DNA of 64,000 bases from assembly GCA_017538795.1 (NCBI GenBank), contig JAFYIE010000079.1:62001-126000 (forward strand). The letters are read 5' to 3'. Source of the stretch: Bacteroidales bacterium (GTDB lineage: Bacteria > Bacteroidota > Bacteroidia > Bacteroidales > F082). Shown here piece after piece: positions 1 to 8,762 of this stretch. Under the pieces are notes generated by a model. It saw nothing but the letters and a program-made list of their open reading frames with translations, was not told the origin of the DNA and made no database searches. The position numbers were made by a program, and so were the translations under genes. Each line of letters begins with the position of its first letter. The first letter of the stretch is position 1.

Positions 1-13
1 AAATAATTAACTC

Positions 14-1642
14 ATGAATAACGCATTATTTCAATTTGCACATCCTGCTAACGAGCCTGTGAAAGAATACAGACCAGGCAGCCCTGAGCGCCTCGCTTTG
101 GAGAAAGAACTCAAGAAACAATCGAAGGAAGTTGTGGAAATCCCAATCATCATCGGTGGTAAGGAAATCCGCACCGGCGACATGGGCGAAGTGGTGATGC
201 CACACAACCACAAGCATGTGATTGCAAAATATCATAAAGTAGGCGAAAAAGAGGTCAACATGGCTATCGAAGCCGCTCTGAAAGCCAAGAAAGACTGGGA
301 AAACACACCATGGGTGGAGAGAGCTTCAATCATGGCACGTATCGGTCAGATGCTGGCAACAAAATACCGTGCACGCATCAACGCAGCATGTATGCTCGGC
401 CAGTCAAAGAACTGCTTCCAGGCTGAAATCGACTCGGCTTGCGAGACCATCGACTTCTACCGTTTCAACAACTACTATGCTGGCAACCTCTACTCAGAGC
501 AGCCTTCATCAACACCAGATCAGCTCAACCGCGTGGAATACCGTCCACTCGAAGGCTTCATCATGGCTGTGACACCGTTCAACTTCACTTCTATCGCTTC
601 GAACTTGAACATGACACCAGCTTTGATGGGTAACACCACAATCTGGAAACCATCAACAACAGCATTGCTTTCTAACTATCATATCATGCAGATCGCAATG
701 GAAGCTGGTCTTCCGGCTGGCGTCGTTAACTTCCTGCCAGGCAAGGGTTCTTTGATTGGCGGCGTTGCTTTGAACAACCCGAACCTCGCCGGTATCCACT
801 TCACCGGTTCAACAGCCACATTCCAAGGCTTATGGAAAGGCGTAGGCGTCAATATAGCCAATTACAAGTCATATCCACGTCTCGTCGGTGAGACAGGAGG
901 CAAAGACTTCATCTTCGCTCACAGCTCAGCAAATCCACGCGAGGTGGCATGCGCCATCGTCCGCGGCGCCTTCGAATATCAAGGCCAGAAGTGCTCGGCA
1001 GCATCACGCGCATACATCCCGAAGTCGATGTGGAAAGAGGTGAAACAGATTGTCGGCGACATGCTCAGCACCATCAAGATGGGCGACGTCACAGACTTCA
1101 CCAACTACGTCAACGCTGTGATTGATGAGGCTTCGTTCGACAACTGCAAGGGCTATATCGACAGAGCAAAAGCCAGCAAGGACGCGGAAATCGTGTTCGG
1201 TGGCAACTGCGACAAGAGCGTCGGTTACTTCGTCGAGCCAACCGTCATCCTCGCCAAGGTTCCGAACTACGAGTCAATGGCTCAGGAAATCTTCGGACCA
1301 ATCATCACAATCTACGTCTACGACGACAAGAAATATGAGGAAACACTGGAACTCTGCGACACAACATCACCTTACGCATTGACAGGAGCCATCTTCGTCA
1401 ACGACCTCAAGGCACGTCAGCTCGCAGATCAGAAGCTCAAATATTCAGCAGGTAACTTCTACATCAACGACAAGCCAACTGGCGCCGTTGTGGGATGCCA
1501 GCCATTCGGCGGCTCACGCGCATCAGGTACCAACGACAAGGCTGGTGGTTTGTGGAACCTCATCCGCTGGACGAACCCTCGCGCAATTAAGGAAACATTT
1601 GTGCCGGCAACGGAATACGGATATCCTTTCTTAGCTAAGTAG
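14..1642 (+). CDS. pruA: L-glutamate gamma-semialdehyde dehydrogenase (1-pyrroline-5-carboxylate dehydrogenase)
   Basis: This cytoplasmic enzyme oxidises glutamate semialdehyde (1-pyrroline-5-carboxylate) to glutamate with NAD+, the last step of proline and ornithine breakdown. The 542-residue protein is a complete aldehyde dehydrogenase fold of the P5CDH subfamily. The catalytic cysteine is Cys327 in GQKCSAASR and the general base is Glu293 in VGETGGKDF. The C-terminal PFGGSRASGTNDKAGG segment is typical of the family. Only 13 bases precede the ATG in the window, so its promoter and any proline dehydrogenase partner cannot be judged. A TAG stop and a hairpin terminator follow, so it ends its transcription unit. 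It fits an amino-acid-fermenting lifestyle together with the peptidases and the ADP-forming acyl-CoA synthetase elsewhere in the window. Confidence 0.95.
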   Translation: MNNALFQFAHPANEPVKEYRPGSPERLALEKELKKQSKEVVEIPIIIGGKEIRTGDMGEVVMPHNHKHVIAKYHKVGEKEVNMAIEAALKAKKDWENTPWVERASIMARIGQMLATKYRARINAACMLGQSKNCFQAEIDSACETIDFYRFNNYYAGNLYSEQPSSTPDQLNRVEYRPLEGFIMAVTPFNFTSIASNLNMTPALMGNTTIWKPSTTALLSNYHIMQIAMEAGLPAGVVNFLPGKGSLIGGVALNNPNLAGIHFTGSTATFQGLWKGVGVNIANYKSYPRLVGETGGKDFIFAHSSANPREVACAIVRGAFEYQGQKCSAASRAYIPKSMWKEVKQIVGDMLSTIKMGDVTDFTNYVNAVIDEASFDNCKGYIDRAKASKDAEIVFGGNCDKSVGYFVEPTVILAKVPNYESMAQEIFGPIITIYVYDDKKYEETLELCDTTSPYALTGAIFVNDLKARQLADQKLKYSAGNFYINDKPTGAVVGCQPFGGSRASGTNDKAGGLWNLIRWTNPRAIKETFVPATEYGYPFLAK

Positions 1643-1669
1643 CTTCTTTATAAGGAATTGCATAAAAAC

Positions 1670-1702
1670 AAAGGCTGTCGAAGATTTTCGATGGCCTTTT
1701 TT
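1670..1702 (+). terminator. Rho-independent terminator after pruA
   Basis: An interrupted stem pairs AAGGC and GTCGAA with TTCGA and GGCCTT around a short loop, and is followed by a run of T. It lies 28 bases after the pruA stop and before the convergent methyltransferase gene. Confidence 0.75.
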
Positions 1703-1766
1703 AGTTAGAAGTTAGAAGTTATCAACTCGCAGTTAAACTACTAACTGCTAACTACTAACTGCTAAC
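1703..1766. repeat. Heptamer tandem repeat (YAGTTAG) at the methyltransferase stop codon
   Basis: Read on the minus strand, the methyltransferase stop TAG (1764-1762) is followed at once by CAGTTAG, TAGTTAG and CAGTTAG units. Inverse-orientation AGTTAGA units lie at the left end, so the tract can fold back on itself. It fills the gap between the pruA terminator and the methyltransferase gene. See the finding on stop-anchored repeats. Confidence 0.85.
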
Positions 1767-2532
1767 TTTTAATTACACGATAAATTAGTTCCTCTCCTGG
1801 TCTTGCTAATCGCATTCGCTGACGTTGTTCTTCAGTCAAATCGTAATAAATGCGGTCAGCGTCGACGGTAAAGCCAGCATTTTCAAGCACTTGAGCATAG
1901 TCGCGACCGAACTGTCGAACGTGGTCATATTGTCCGAAACAGCGTTTTCTTTCTTCAGGATCAGTTATTGAAGGGTCTTCCCAAGTGTCGACGTTAGGAT
2001 TTATCGGAACAAGCAATATCGCCCATCCGTCGGGTTTAAGAATACGTTTAATTTCTGAAAAAGCCTTATTCACATCATTTACGTGCTCTAAAACGTGATT
2101 GCAAATCACCACATCATATTGGTTATCCGGAAGGTCGATATTAGTGACATCGAGATGCAAATCAGCAATTGGAGAATCGAGGTCGGCTGTGGTGTAATCG
2201 AGATTCTTGAGAGCTTTGAAACGCTTCAAAAAAGGCTGCTCCGGAGCGAAATGCAACACCTTTAAAGGGGCTTCAAAAAAGTTAGAGCGTTGCTTTAAAT
2301 AAAGCCATATAAGCCTATGACGTTCAAGCGATAAGCATTTAGGACACAAACGGTTTTCCATTGCCTTGCCATAGCCGTAAGGGAGGAATTTGCGGAAGTG
2401 TTTTCCACACACCGGACACTCCACATTATTACCAATATAAAACGGCCTTATCAGAAGACTAAACAGTCCGCTAAAACGAATCAGAGTTTGACGCGGAAAT
2501 ATCTTTGTAAATAAAGCGATTAACTTCTTCAT
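1762..2532 (-). CDS. Class I SAM-dependent methyltransferase with N-terminal Cys4 motif
   Basis: A 256-residue protein. Two CxxC pairs, CPVC (39-42) and CPKC (63-66), suggest a small zinc-ribbon-like module. A Rossmann methyltransferase of the type 11 family follows, with its acidic SAM-binding region near DYTTADLDSPIADLHLDV and the motif VVICNHVLEHV. The substrate cannot be read from sequence. Its ATGA overlap with the upstream glycosyltransferase gene (2529-2532) argues for translational coupling and for a role in surface glycan or glycolipid tailoring. It is the last gene of a six-gene minus-strand run starting at gpsA. Its TAG stop opens the heptamer repeat. Confidence 0.8.
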   Translation of the reverse strand: MKKLIALFTKIFPRQTLIRFSGLFSLLIRPFYIGNNVECPVCGKHFRKFLPYGYGKAMENRLCPKCLSLERHRLIWLYLKQRSNFFEAPLKVLHFAPEQPFLKRFKALKNLDYTTADLDSPIADLHLDVTNIDLPDNQYDVVICNHVLEHVNDVNKAFSEIKRILKPDGWAILLVPINPNVDTWEDPSITDPEERKRCFGQYDHVRQFGRDYAQVLENAGFTVDADRIYYDLTEEQRQRMRLARPGEELIYRVIKS

Positions 2533-3659
2533 AACAGCTTTTTAATTGCATCGGTCATATTCGACCATTGGTATTTCTTTTTTTCCTCCTTAACGCCCTC
2601 AACAAAAGCATCATATCTCTCATTTTCATAAAAATCGACCAAAGCATCAGCAACCGACGATGGTTTTGGCTCAACGACATAACCGACTTTTCCATTCGGA
2701 ATAATCTCACCAAGACCTCCGACATTGGTCACGAGCATCGGCTTTTCAAAGTGGTAAGCAACCTGCGTCACACCACTCTGCGTGGCCGATTTATATGGCT
2801 GAACAACGATATCCGATATATTAAAGTAATACTTTACTTCGTTATCACTAATATATTGATTTTTAATAATTATCAAATCGCTTAAACCATGCTTTTCAAT
2901 CTGTTCGAGATAAGATTTGGGGTCGTCGTAAAACTCACCGGCGATGAGCAGCTTAACGGGATATTTCCGGAGCCTTTCATCGGCAAAAGCGTCAATCAGA
3001 ATGTCGAGGCCTTTATAAGCGCGCACCAATCCGAAGAACAACAGATAACGATAATTTGGATCAAGATCAAGATGTTTAACAGCTTCAGTCCTATCCATAA
3101 TCTCGCCAAAATGGTCGTACAACGGATGAGGAACAAAGATTTTAGGTTTGTTTTGCTTGTCGAGCGACGCGATATCGTTCAAAACAGCCTTAGAAAGAGC
3201 TACAAAACCGTCCATCGCCTTTACAAAACGAGGAGCGAATATCTTATCGAGAAGCGATTTTTCGTGAGGTATCATATTGTGTATCAATCCGATACACTTT
3301 GTATGACCATTTCGCTTGACGACCTTGGCTATCTTATTGAAACAAGGTGCAAAGAACGACATCCAATAGGTGAAAATCACAAGGTCGGGGTTCTTTTTGC
3401 GTATCTCCTTCCCCACCTTGATCCAGTTTAACGGATTGATACTGTTGACTTTACGCTCAATCGGGAAACCTGCGGGAGCCTTTGCGTCGGAATACTGCGT
3501 CTTGCCAGGAAACAGGAACGAAGGATACTGAAGTTTAAATGTAACAACTTCAATATCAACGCCTTCCTTGACAAACTCTGTAGCGAGTCTGTCGGTGAAA
3601 GCAGCAATGCCTCCACGATAAGGATGCGATGTTCCGACGATGACAATCTTCTCTAACAC
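2529..3659 (-). CDS. Glycosyltransferase, GT4-like (group 1)
   Basis: A 376-residue GT-B glycosyltransferase. The N-terminal glycine-rich acceptor-side motif GTSHPYRGGIAAFTDRLA is present. The C-terminal donor-binding domain contains LLFFGLVRAYKGLDILIDA and the E-x7-E-like region QSGVTQVAYHFEKPMLVTN. The only start that fits is GTG at 3659, because an in-frame TAA in the repeat tract lies just upstream. It probably adds a sugar to a cell-surface glycan or lipid at the inner membrane. It overlaps the methyltransferase gene by 4 bases, and the flippase and gpsA share the operon. The exact sugar is unknown. Confidence 0.85.
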   Translation of the reverse strand: MLEKIVIVGTSHPYRGGIAAFTDRLATEFVKEGVDIEVVTFKLQYPSFLFPGKTQYSDAKAPAGFPIERKVNSINPLNWIKVGKEIRKKNPDLVIFTYWMSFFAPCFNKIAKVVKRNGHTKCIGLIHNMIPHEKSLLDKIFAPRFVKAMDGFVALSKAVLNDIASLDKQNKPKIFVPHPLYDHFGEIMDRTEAVKHLDLDPNYRYLLFFGLVRAYKGLDILIDAFADERLRKYPVKLLIAGEFYDDPKSYLEQIEKHGLSDLIIIKNQYISDNEVKYYFNISDIVVQPYKSATQSGVTQVAYHFEKPMLVTNVGGLGEIIPNGKVGYVVEPKPSSVADALVDFYENERYDAFVEGVKEEKKKYQWSNMTDAIKKLL

Positions 3660-3660
3660 A

Positions 3661-3696
3661 ACTGATTAACTGGTTAACTGATTAACTGACTAACTA
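3661..3696. repeat. Octamer tandem repeat (TTAATCAG) at the HMA-protein stop codon
   Basis: On the minus strand the HMA gene stop TAG (3696-3694) is followed directly by TTAGTCAG, TTAATCAG, TTAACCAG and TTAATCAG. The tract fills the whole gap to the GTG start of the glycosyltransferase gene. Unit length 8 places stop codons in all three frames. Confidence 0.85.
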
Positions 3697-4017
3697 CTCT
3701 TTTTTAGTTTTTTCCTCTATTTCTGTCTCTTTCTTAGGTTCAACAACCGTTGCCTTATATTTGATTTTGGCAAACGCCTTAATCAACTTTTCCGGATCTG
3801 TTTTCTCGCTATCGTATTGAATTGTAACGAGTTTAGTATTCAAATCGGGATTGATAGCCTTCACTCCTTTTTCGAAACGGATGTTTTCTTTGATGGTTTT
3901 CACACAATGTTGGCAGTCGATCTGCGGTTCGGTTGTAAAGACAACTTCTTTAATCGTCTGAGCTTGTGTCAAGACTGCTAAAAACAATGCAAACACTAAT
4001 AAAACCAGCTTTTTCAT
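3694..4017 (-). CDS. Secreted heavy-metal-associated (HMA) domain protein
   Basis: A 107-residue protein with a signal peptide (about residues 1-19, ending TQAQ) and one HMA domain. The metal-binding pair is Cys35-x-x-Cys38 in PQIDCQHCVK. The last 20 residues are rich in Lys and Glu (KKETEIEEKTKKE). It should bind a soft metal such as copper in the periplasm. It sits 4 bases downstream of a TonB-dependent receptor gene, suggesting that the pair imports or buffers a metal. The metal identity is inferred from the HMA family only. Confidence 0.8.
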   Translation of the reverse strand: MKKLVLLVFALFLAVLTQAQTIKEVVFTTEPQIDCQHCVKTIKENIRFEKGVKAINPDLNTKLVTIQYDSEKTDPEKLIKAFAKIKYKATVVEPKKETEIEEKTKKE

Positions 4018-4021
4018 AATA

Positions 4022-6196
4022 TTATAATTTTGATAGTTTCCATTTTATTCCGCCGTAAAACATTATTCCGTCGATTGGACCGTAAATCATCGTGGCGTCG
4101 AAGTTCTCACCCCAAGGATTGTCGTAGCCGATTATCGGATTTTTCTGCTTGAAATTGGTTATATTCTCTGCTCCAATGTAAATATTTCCCCAGCGGAACC
4201 ATCTGAGTATCTGAGCGTTAAGTATCGGATAGGCGTCAAAAGTGCCGAATCCGTCGGGCAGACGACCGTCACCGTTAAGCTGCATGGTAACATCGAACTG
4301 CCATATCTCAAGCGGAGTTTTATATGTCGCCGTCATCAAACCTTTGTAGCGGCTGGTTAGCGGCTTTTCACGCAAAACACCGTTTATAGTGGTCTTTACG
4401 TCGTTATACCTGAACGCGCCAAGAAGCGAGAAACCTTCAAAAAACGGGTATGTAGCGTCAATTTGGAACGTATGCGAATATGAAATTCCGTCGAGATTGC
4501 TGAAATGCACTTGATGTTTATCGCTGTCAATGTCAGTTACAACCTGATTCTCAAAGTTTGTATAATAGTATTCCAGATTGATTAACAAGCACTTCTCAAA
4601 GATGTCGATGTCTAATGTAGCTGTTGCGCCATAGTTCCAAGCCTCCTCCTGTTTCAGATTGTTATCCAGAATAATATCACGGCTGCTAGCCAAAAGCGTA
4701 TGATTATCAAGCATAGGGCGCGGTGTACGATAGCCTTTTCCGGCAGAGAAGCGCAGTTTCAGCAATTCACTGACAACCCATTTAACATGAGCGCGAGGCG
4801 TAAAGAAAGAACCGTACAAATCGCTGTAATCGCCACGAACACCTGCCATAAACACCAGTCTCTCATCGTAATTGAAAGTGTATTGCGCATAAGCGCCTCC
4901 AATATTTTCATCCGGAGCCTTGACCAGGTTAGGAATCAACGTCCAACGCTCATCAAAGCAGTCATGATTGAACGACAAACCCGTTGATATACTGTGATTT
5001 GAAGTGAATTCGGTCTCGAACATCAACTGCGCGTAGGCATTATTATTGTTTACGTCGTAGGTTTTCAAACCATATAATGAGTTCATTTTATGAAGTGAAC
5101 CAGACAAAATCAATGCGACGTTGGTGTTATGGACTTCATCAAAAATATAAGCGTTTTTCAAAACGCCTTCATAGCGTTCAGACTCAATATTTATCCTATA
5201 CAGCTGATTATCAGTCATTTTCATATGATTATGCGCATCCTCAACCTGTCCCCCTTTTCTGTCTTCTTTCAACGCCTTAACGTACGCCTGCATGACGTAA
5301 TGATTTTTCTTAAACATCCAGCGGTTCATAAAATCATATTGCTGCACTTTAGGCATGTCCATAAAGCCGTCGTCATTGCCGTCGTGCTCCATCCACATAT
5401 TCTCGTAATGCGCTAATAATCCGGTACTTAAAGCATCGTTGAGGTGAATATTACCTTCAACATTTGTTTCAAATTTCAGATGACTGTCGAGAAACAAATT
5501 CACGTCTAGTTCCTCATCCAGCTGCGGTTTCAGGTATTCAACGTTGATTTGTCCGGTTATCGACTCGTAGCCGTTTTTCACTGTAGCAGCGCCTTTCGAC
5601 ACCTGAATCGACTGCATCCAAGTTCCCGGGATATATCCTAATGAAAACGGAGCGGCCGCGCCACGAAAAGCAGGCACATTTTCGGTTAGCATTTGAACGT
5701 AACCTCCTGATAATCCGAGGAGTTTGATCTGTTTTGCGCCTGTAGCGGCATCGGAATACTCCACATCGACTGAAGGATTGTTTGAGAAACTCTCGCCGAG
5801 ATTGCAGCATGCCGCACGACATAACTCGGCACCGCCAATGACATCGATGTTTTGAGCGCCTTTCGCTTTCATCACTCCCGGGCGAGTAGCCTTAACCACA
5901 ACATTGTCGAGAGTGACTTCGCCAGAAAGCGTAATCTCAACAAAATCAAGGCCTTCGCAGGATATAGTGTCGTTGTCATAACCGACGTAAGAAACCACGA
6001 TAGTGTTTATATCAGACTTTCTTTCTAAAGTAAAATTGCCGTTTTCATCGGTAGAAGTGCCTATATTGGTTCCTTTCCAGATAATGTTGGCTCCAAACAT
6101 GGCGTTACCGCTCTGATCCCTAACTACGCCCTTAATCTGCGAAAATGAAGTGATAGCAAGGAAACAAAAGAAAACCGTTATTAATAATTTCTTCAT
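4022..6196 (-). CDS. TonB-dependent outer membrane receptor with carboxypeptidase-regulatory-like domain
   Basis: A 724-residue outer membrane receptor. A signal peptide (1-19) is followed by a CarboxypepD_reg-like domain (about 21-100, IKGVVRDQSGNAMFGANI), a plug domain (about 105-235) and a beta barrel to the C terminus. The plug carries an unusual cysteine-rich CRAACCN segment near residue 126, a plausible metal ligand. With the HMA protein 4 bases downstream, this points to a metal (perhaps copper) rather than a glycan as substrate; no SusD-like partner is present. It overlaps the flippase gene upstream by 4 bases and so belongs to the gpsA run, an odd setting for a metal system. Confidence 0.85.
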   Translation of the reverse strand: MKKLLITVFFCFLAITSFSQIKGVVRDQSGNAMFGANIIWKGTNIGTSTDENGNFTLERKSDINTIVVSYVGYDNDTISCEGLDFVEITLSGEVTLDNVVVKATRPGVMKAKGAQNIDVIGGAELCRAACCNLGESFSNNPSVDVEYSDAATGAKQIKLLGLSGGYVQMLTENVPAFRGAAAPFSLGYIPGTWMQSIQVSKGAATVKNGYESITGQINVEYLKPQLDEELDVNLFLDSHLKFETNVEGNIHLNDALSTGLLAHYENMWMEHDGNDDGFMDMPKVQQYDFMNRWMFKKNHYVMQAYVKALKEDRKGGQVEDAHNHMKMTDNQLYRINIESERYEGVLKNAYIFDEVHNTNVALILSGSLHKMNSLYGLKTYDVNNNNAYAQLMFETEFTSNHSISTGLSFNHDCFDERWTLIPNLVKAPDENIGGAYAQYTFNYDERLVFMAGVRGDYSDLYGSFFTPRAHVKWVVSELLKLRFSAGKGYRTPRPMLDNHTLLASSRDIILDNNLKQEEAWNYGATATLDIDIFEKCLLINLEYYYTNFENQVVTDIDSDKHQVHFSNLDGISYSHTFQIDATYPFFEGFSLLGAFRYNDVKTTINGVLREKPLTSRYKGLMTATYKTPLEIWQFDVTMQLNGDGRLPDGFGTFDAYPILNAQILRWFRWGNIYIGAENITNFKQKNPIIGYDNPWGENFDATMIYGPIDGIMFYGGIKWKLSKL

Positions 6197-7716
6197 ATTT
6201 TCCCCTTTCGAACCAATTTATTTACTATTTCATTTATCTCTTTCGAGATTTTTGTTTTGTATATTATCACCAATCCGATAATCACTAAAATGCCGGTTCT
6301 GACAGCCGCTTCAACGACCTTCAAAGCGACACCAGTACTATTAAAGTAAATTATAGATTTTGATATATATTTATATGATAACCAATTTATTACAAAAAGA
6401 GCAAACATTATTGCGACAACGACCACTTCCTTCCATGAAAACGGAGAAATCTTCGTTTTCCACAATATCAATGACAGCAAAAGCAAATAATAAATCGAGA
6501 ATGAGATGATTGACGACCAGGCCGCCCCTGTCATTCCCCAAAGCGGTATAAGTTCGTTATTTAACAAGATAGCGCTCACAGTCAGTATAGCGGTGAAAAT
6601 CAGTTGAAGGTAATACCAACGAGAATAGCTAAGCACTGTAACGCCAATATTAAGCGAAGAATTGACTAATTTTGCCAATCCGAGGAGGAAAAACACCCAT
6701 TTTCCGTCAACATATTTCTCACCATTCGGGAGCATTTCGAAAAACAAGTCAATGTTGATCCAGATAACGAAGAAAACGAACGCGCCAACAATAAGTTGAT
6801 GCAGCGAAACGCTTTTGCAAATTTCCGCAGCCCGTTGATTATCATTATCTTTCATCGCTTGCGAGATGATTGGGCGGGAAATAGCTGACACCGAACGATA
6901 AGGTATCTCCACCAGATTCGCCATGTAAGAAGCTATGGTGTAGACACCAGTTATTGCAAGTCCAAGTTGCGCTGAAATGAAGAAAGTGTTGAGACTCGGG
7001 ATGATGTTTCCGATCACAGCCGCGACAGTCAGGAACATGGTATAAAACATAAAATCCCTACGCAGCCATTTTGAAACATACCCAGATTCGATCTTAAAGG
7101 AAATCTTCGACAGACTCAGTAAGTAAATGATATTCAACAATGTAGCTACAAAATATGTCAAGCACAAGCCAAGCACCATCCAGTCGAGGTTGATGACGCC
7201 TGTGATATACAAGACATAGTCGAGAAGTGTAAAAACCCTCACTCCCACCTCACGAACCATTTTCGGCACTACGATGCGCATGAGGATGTTGGCGTTAGTC
7301 TCGAAGACCGTCATATACATCATGAAAAACGCCATCGGGATGACGAGGTAGATATAATCGACAAAAAGCGCTGATTTTCCCTCGAACATGTTGATTATCA
7401 CATCTTTAAAGAAAAAGAAAAGTATTGTGATAATGATAAATCCGACCATCGGGACTAACAAAGTCCAGCCGAAGAAGCCATGGTCGCGGCTTTCCCCGTC
7501 ACGGAAGTAAGGATAGTAACGCAGAGCAGAGGTGTTGGTGCCGAGCGAAGCGAGTCCGGAAAGCAGAATCGCGGCGTCGGCCATGACACGAGTAAGACCG
7601 ATCTCCTCTTGCGTGAGATATTTAGTCATCACGAAAAAGGTGGTAATGAACCCCACGGCCACGCCTATGTAGTTCATTATCGTGCCTTTGATGCTCTGTC
7701 TTACAACAATTCCCAT
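6193..7716 (-). CDS. Polysaccharide flippase (MOP/Wzx-like membrane protein)
   Basis: A 507-residue integral membrane protein with about 12-14 hydrophobic segments, starting VRQSIKGTIMNYIGVAVGF. This matches the N-terminal pattern of Bacteroidota oligosaccharide flippases of the MOP exporter superfamily. It should turn lipid-linked glycan units across the inner membrane. It overlaps gpsA by one base (7716) and the TonB receptor gene by 4 bases, and shares an operon with a glycosyltransferase. The substrate is unknown. Confidence 0.85.
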   Translation of the reverse strand: MGIVVRQSIKGTIMNYIGVAVGFITTFFVMTKYLTQEEIGLTRVMADAAILLSGLASLGTNTSALRYYPYFRDGESRDHGFFGWTLLVPMVGFIIITILFFFFKDVIINMFEGKSALFVDYIYLVIPMAFFMMYMTVFETNANILMRIVVPKMVREVGVRVFTLLDYVLYITGVINLDWMVLGLCLTYFVATLLNIIYLLSLSKISFKIESGYVSKWLRRDFMFYTMFLTVAAVIGNIIPSLNTFFISAQLGLAITGVYTIASYMANLVEIPYRSVSAISRPIISQAMKDNDNQRAAEICKSVSLHQLIVGAFVFFVIWINIDLFFEMLPNGEKYVDGKWVFFLLGLAKLVNSSLNIGVTVLSYSRWYYLQLIFTAILTVSAILLNNELIPLWGMTGAAWSSIISFSIYYLLLLSLILWKTKISPFSWKEVVVVAIMFALFVINWLSYKYISKSIIYFNSTGVALKVVEAAVRTGILVIIGLVIIYKTKISKEINEIVNKLVRKGKI

Positions 7717-8690
7717 CAGTTTTTCAAGATATTCTTAATGAAATTGCTTGTAGGATAGTTCTTGTCGTTAAACACATGATAAAGCTCGCTCATCAATGGA
7801 TATTCCGTCAAATCCATCTGATTACCAACGATTTTCTTGTAGAAGACATCCACTGCGATACGACCTTCGAGGACCACATTGTCGGAGATGCTTGTGTTGA
7901 AAAACCCCTTTCCGATGAGAAGTCCGAGAGTACGGTTGCGACTCATGTCGTTGAGAGCTGTCAGTGAGAAATCGCCGAATCCACAATATTGGTACATGGT
8001 GCGTTCCTCTCCTCCGAAAGCCGTCATAAGCTTACGCATCTCGTTGAGTGCCATGGTGATAAATATCGAACGGAGGTTTGCCGAGTCGAAGTTGGCGTCG
8101 ACCATTCCGATAACGATGGCGTAGATGTTTTTCAGGATTGAAGCATATTCAACGCCTGTGACGTCGGTGGTGAAATCGGTGCGGATCATGGTGCCGTCGA
8201 ACACATCGGTGATGATTTTGTAAAGAGACTCATCTTTTGTGGCGGCGGTAAGGCCTGTATCCTGGCGGTTGATGATTTCACGGGCGAACGAAGGACCTTT
8301 CAACGTCATGAAAGGATTGAAAATGAACGTCTTAACAGTGTCAGGGATAATCTGCTCACCGCTTCCGAAGCCCTTCGCGAGGTTCACCACAAGAGCCGTC
8401 GGGTTGATGAAATCCTTGTTTGTCTTCAGGTAATCGACGACAGCCGTCGACGGGATAGCCAGAAAAATCACGTTAGCCTCGAGGAGCACCCTCTTGTCGT
8501 TGGTAGCAATCAGGTTCTCGCTAAGCCTGCATTTAGGAAAATAAGTTGTGTTGACATGACGAGTATTTATCATCTCAATCACCTCATCTTCAATGGAAAG
8601 CAGAAATATCTCATCTTTATTTTTGGCAGCCAGGACATCGCCTATTGCCGTCGCGATGGCACCGCTACCGATAAAAACTATTCTTCGCAT
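7716..8690 (-). CDS. gpsA: NAD(P)H-dependent glycerol-3-phosphate dehydrogenase
   Basis: It reduces dihydroxyacetone phosphate to sn-glycerol-3-phosphate for phospholipid synthesis. The 324-residue protein has the N-terminal dinucleotide-binding motif FIGSGAIATAIGDVLA. NLAKGF and the GPSFAREI segment follow in GpsA-like order, and a C-terminal helical domain contains GFGDFSLT. It is first of a six-gene minus-strand run and has a -7 box 17 bases upstream of the ATG (8707-8714). The position heading a flippase/glycosyltransferase operon fits envelope synthesis. Confidence 0.88.
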   Translation of the reverse strand: MRRIVFIGSGAIATAIGDVLAAKNKDEIFLLSIEDEVIEMINTRHVNTTYFPKCRLSENLIATNDKRVLLEANVIFLAIPSTAVVDYLKTNKDFINPTALVVNLAKGFGSGEQIIPDTVKTFIFNPFMTLKGPSFAREIINRQDTGLTAATKDESLYKIITDVFDGTMIRTDFTTDVTGVEYASILKNIYAIVIGMVDANFDSANLRSIFITMALNEMRKLMTAFGGEERTMYQYCGFGDFSLTALNDMSRNRTLGLLIGKGFFNTSISDNVVLEGRIAVDVFYKKIVGNQMDLTEYPLMSELYHVFNDKNYPTSNFIKNILKN

Positions 8691-8706
8691 TTTAATAAAA
8701 TTTTTG

Positions 8707-8714
8707 CAAAGATA
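8707..8714 (-). promoter_or_regulatory. -7 box for the gpsA operon
   Basis: On the minus strand this reads TATCTTTG, matching the Bacteroidota TAnnTTTG element, 16 bases before the gpsA ATG. No convincing -33 box was found; the heptamer repeat occupies the upstream region. Confidence 0.65.
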
Positions 8715-8722
8715 TAAAAAAA

Positions 8723-8751
8723 GACTTTAGACTTTGGATTTTAGACCTTAG
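8723..8751. repeat. Heptamer tandem repeat (GACTTTA type) after the YihY gene
   Basis: Units are GACTTTA, GACTTTG, GATTTTA and GACCTTA. The tract lies 11 bases 3' of the YihY stop (8765-8763) and just upstream of the gpsA -7 box. It is the same repeat family as those at 40578 and 53735. Confidence 0.85.
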
Positions 8752-8762
8752 TTTTTTTTATT

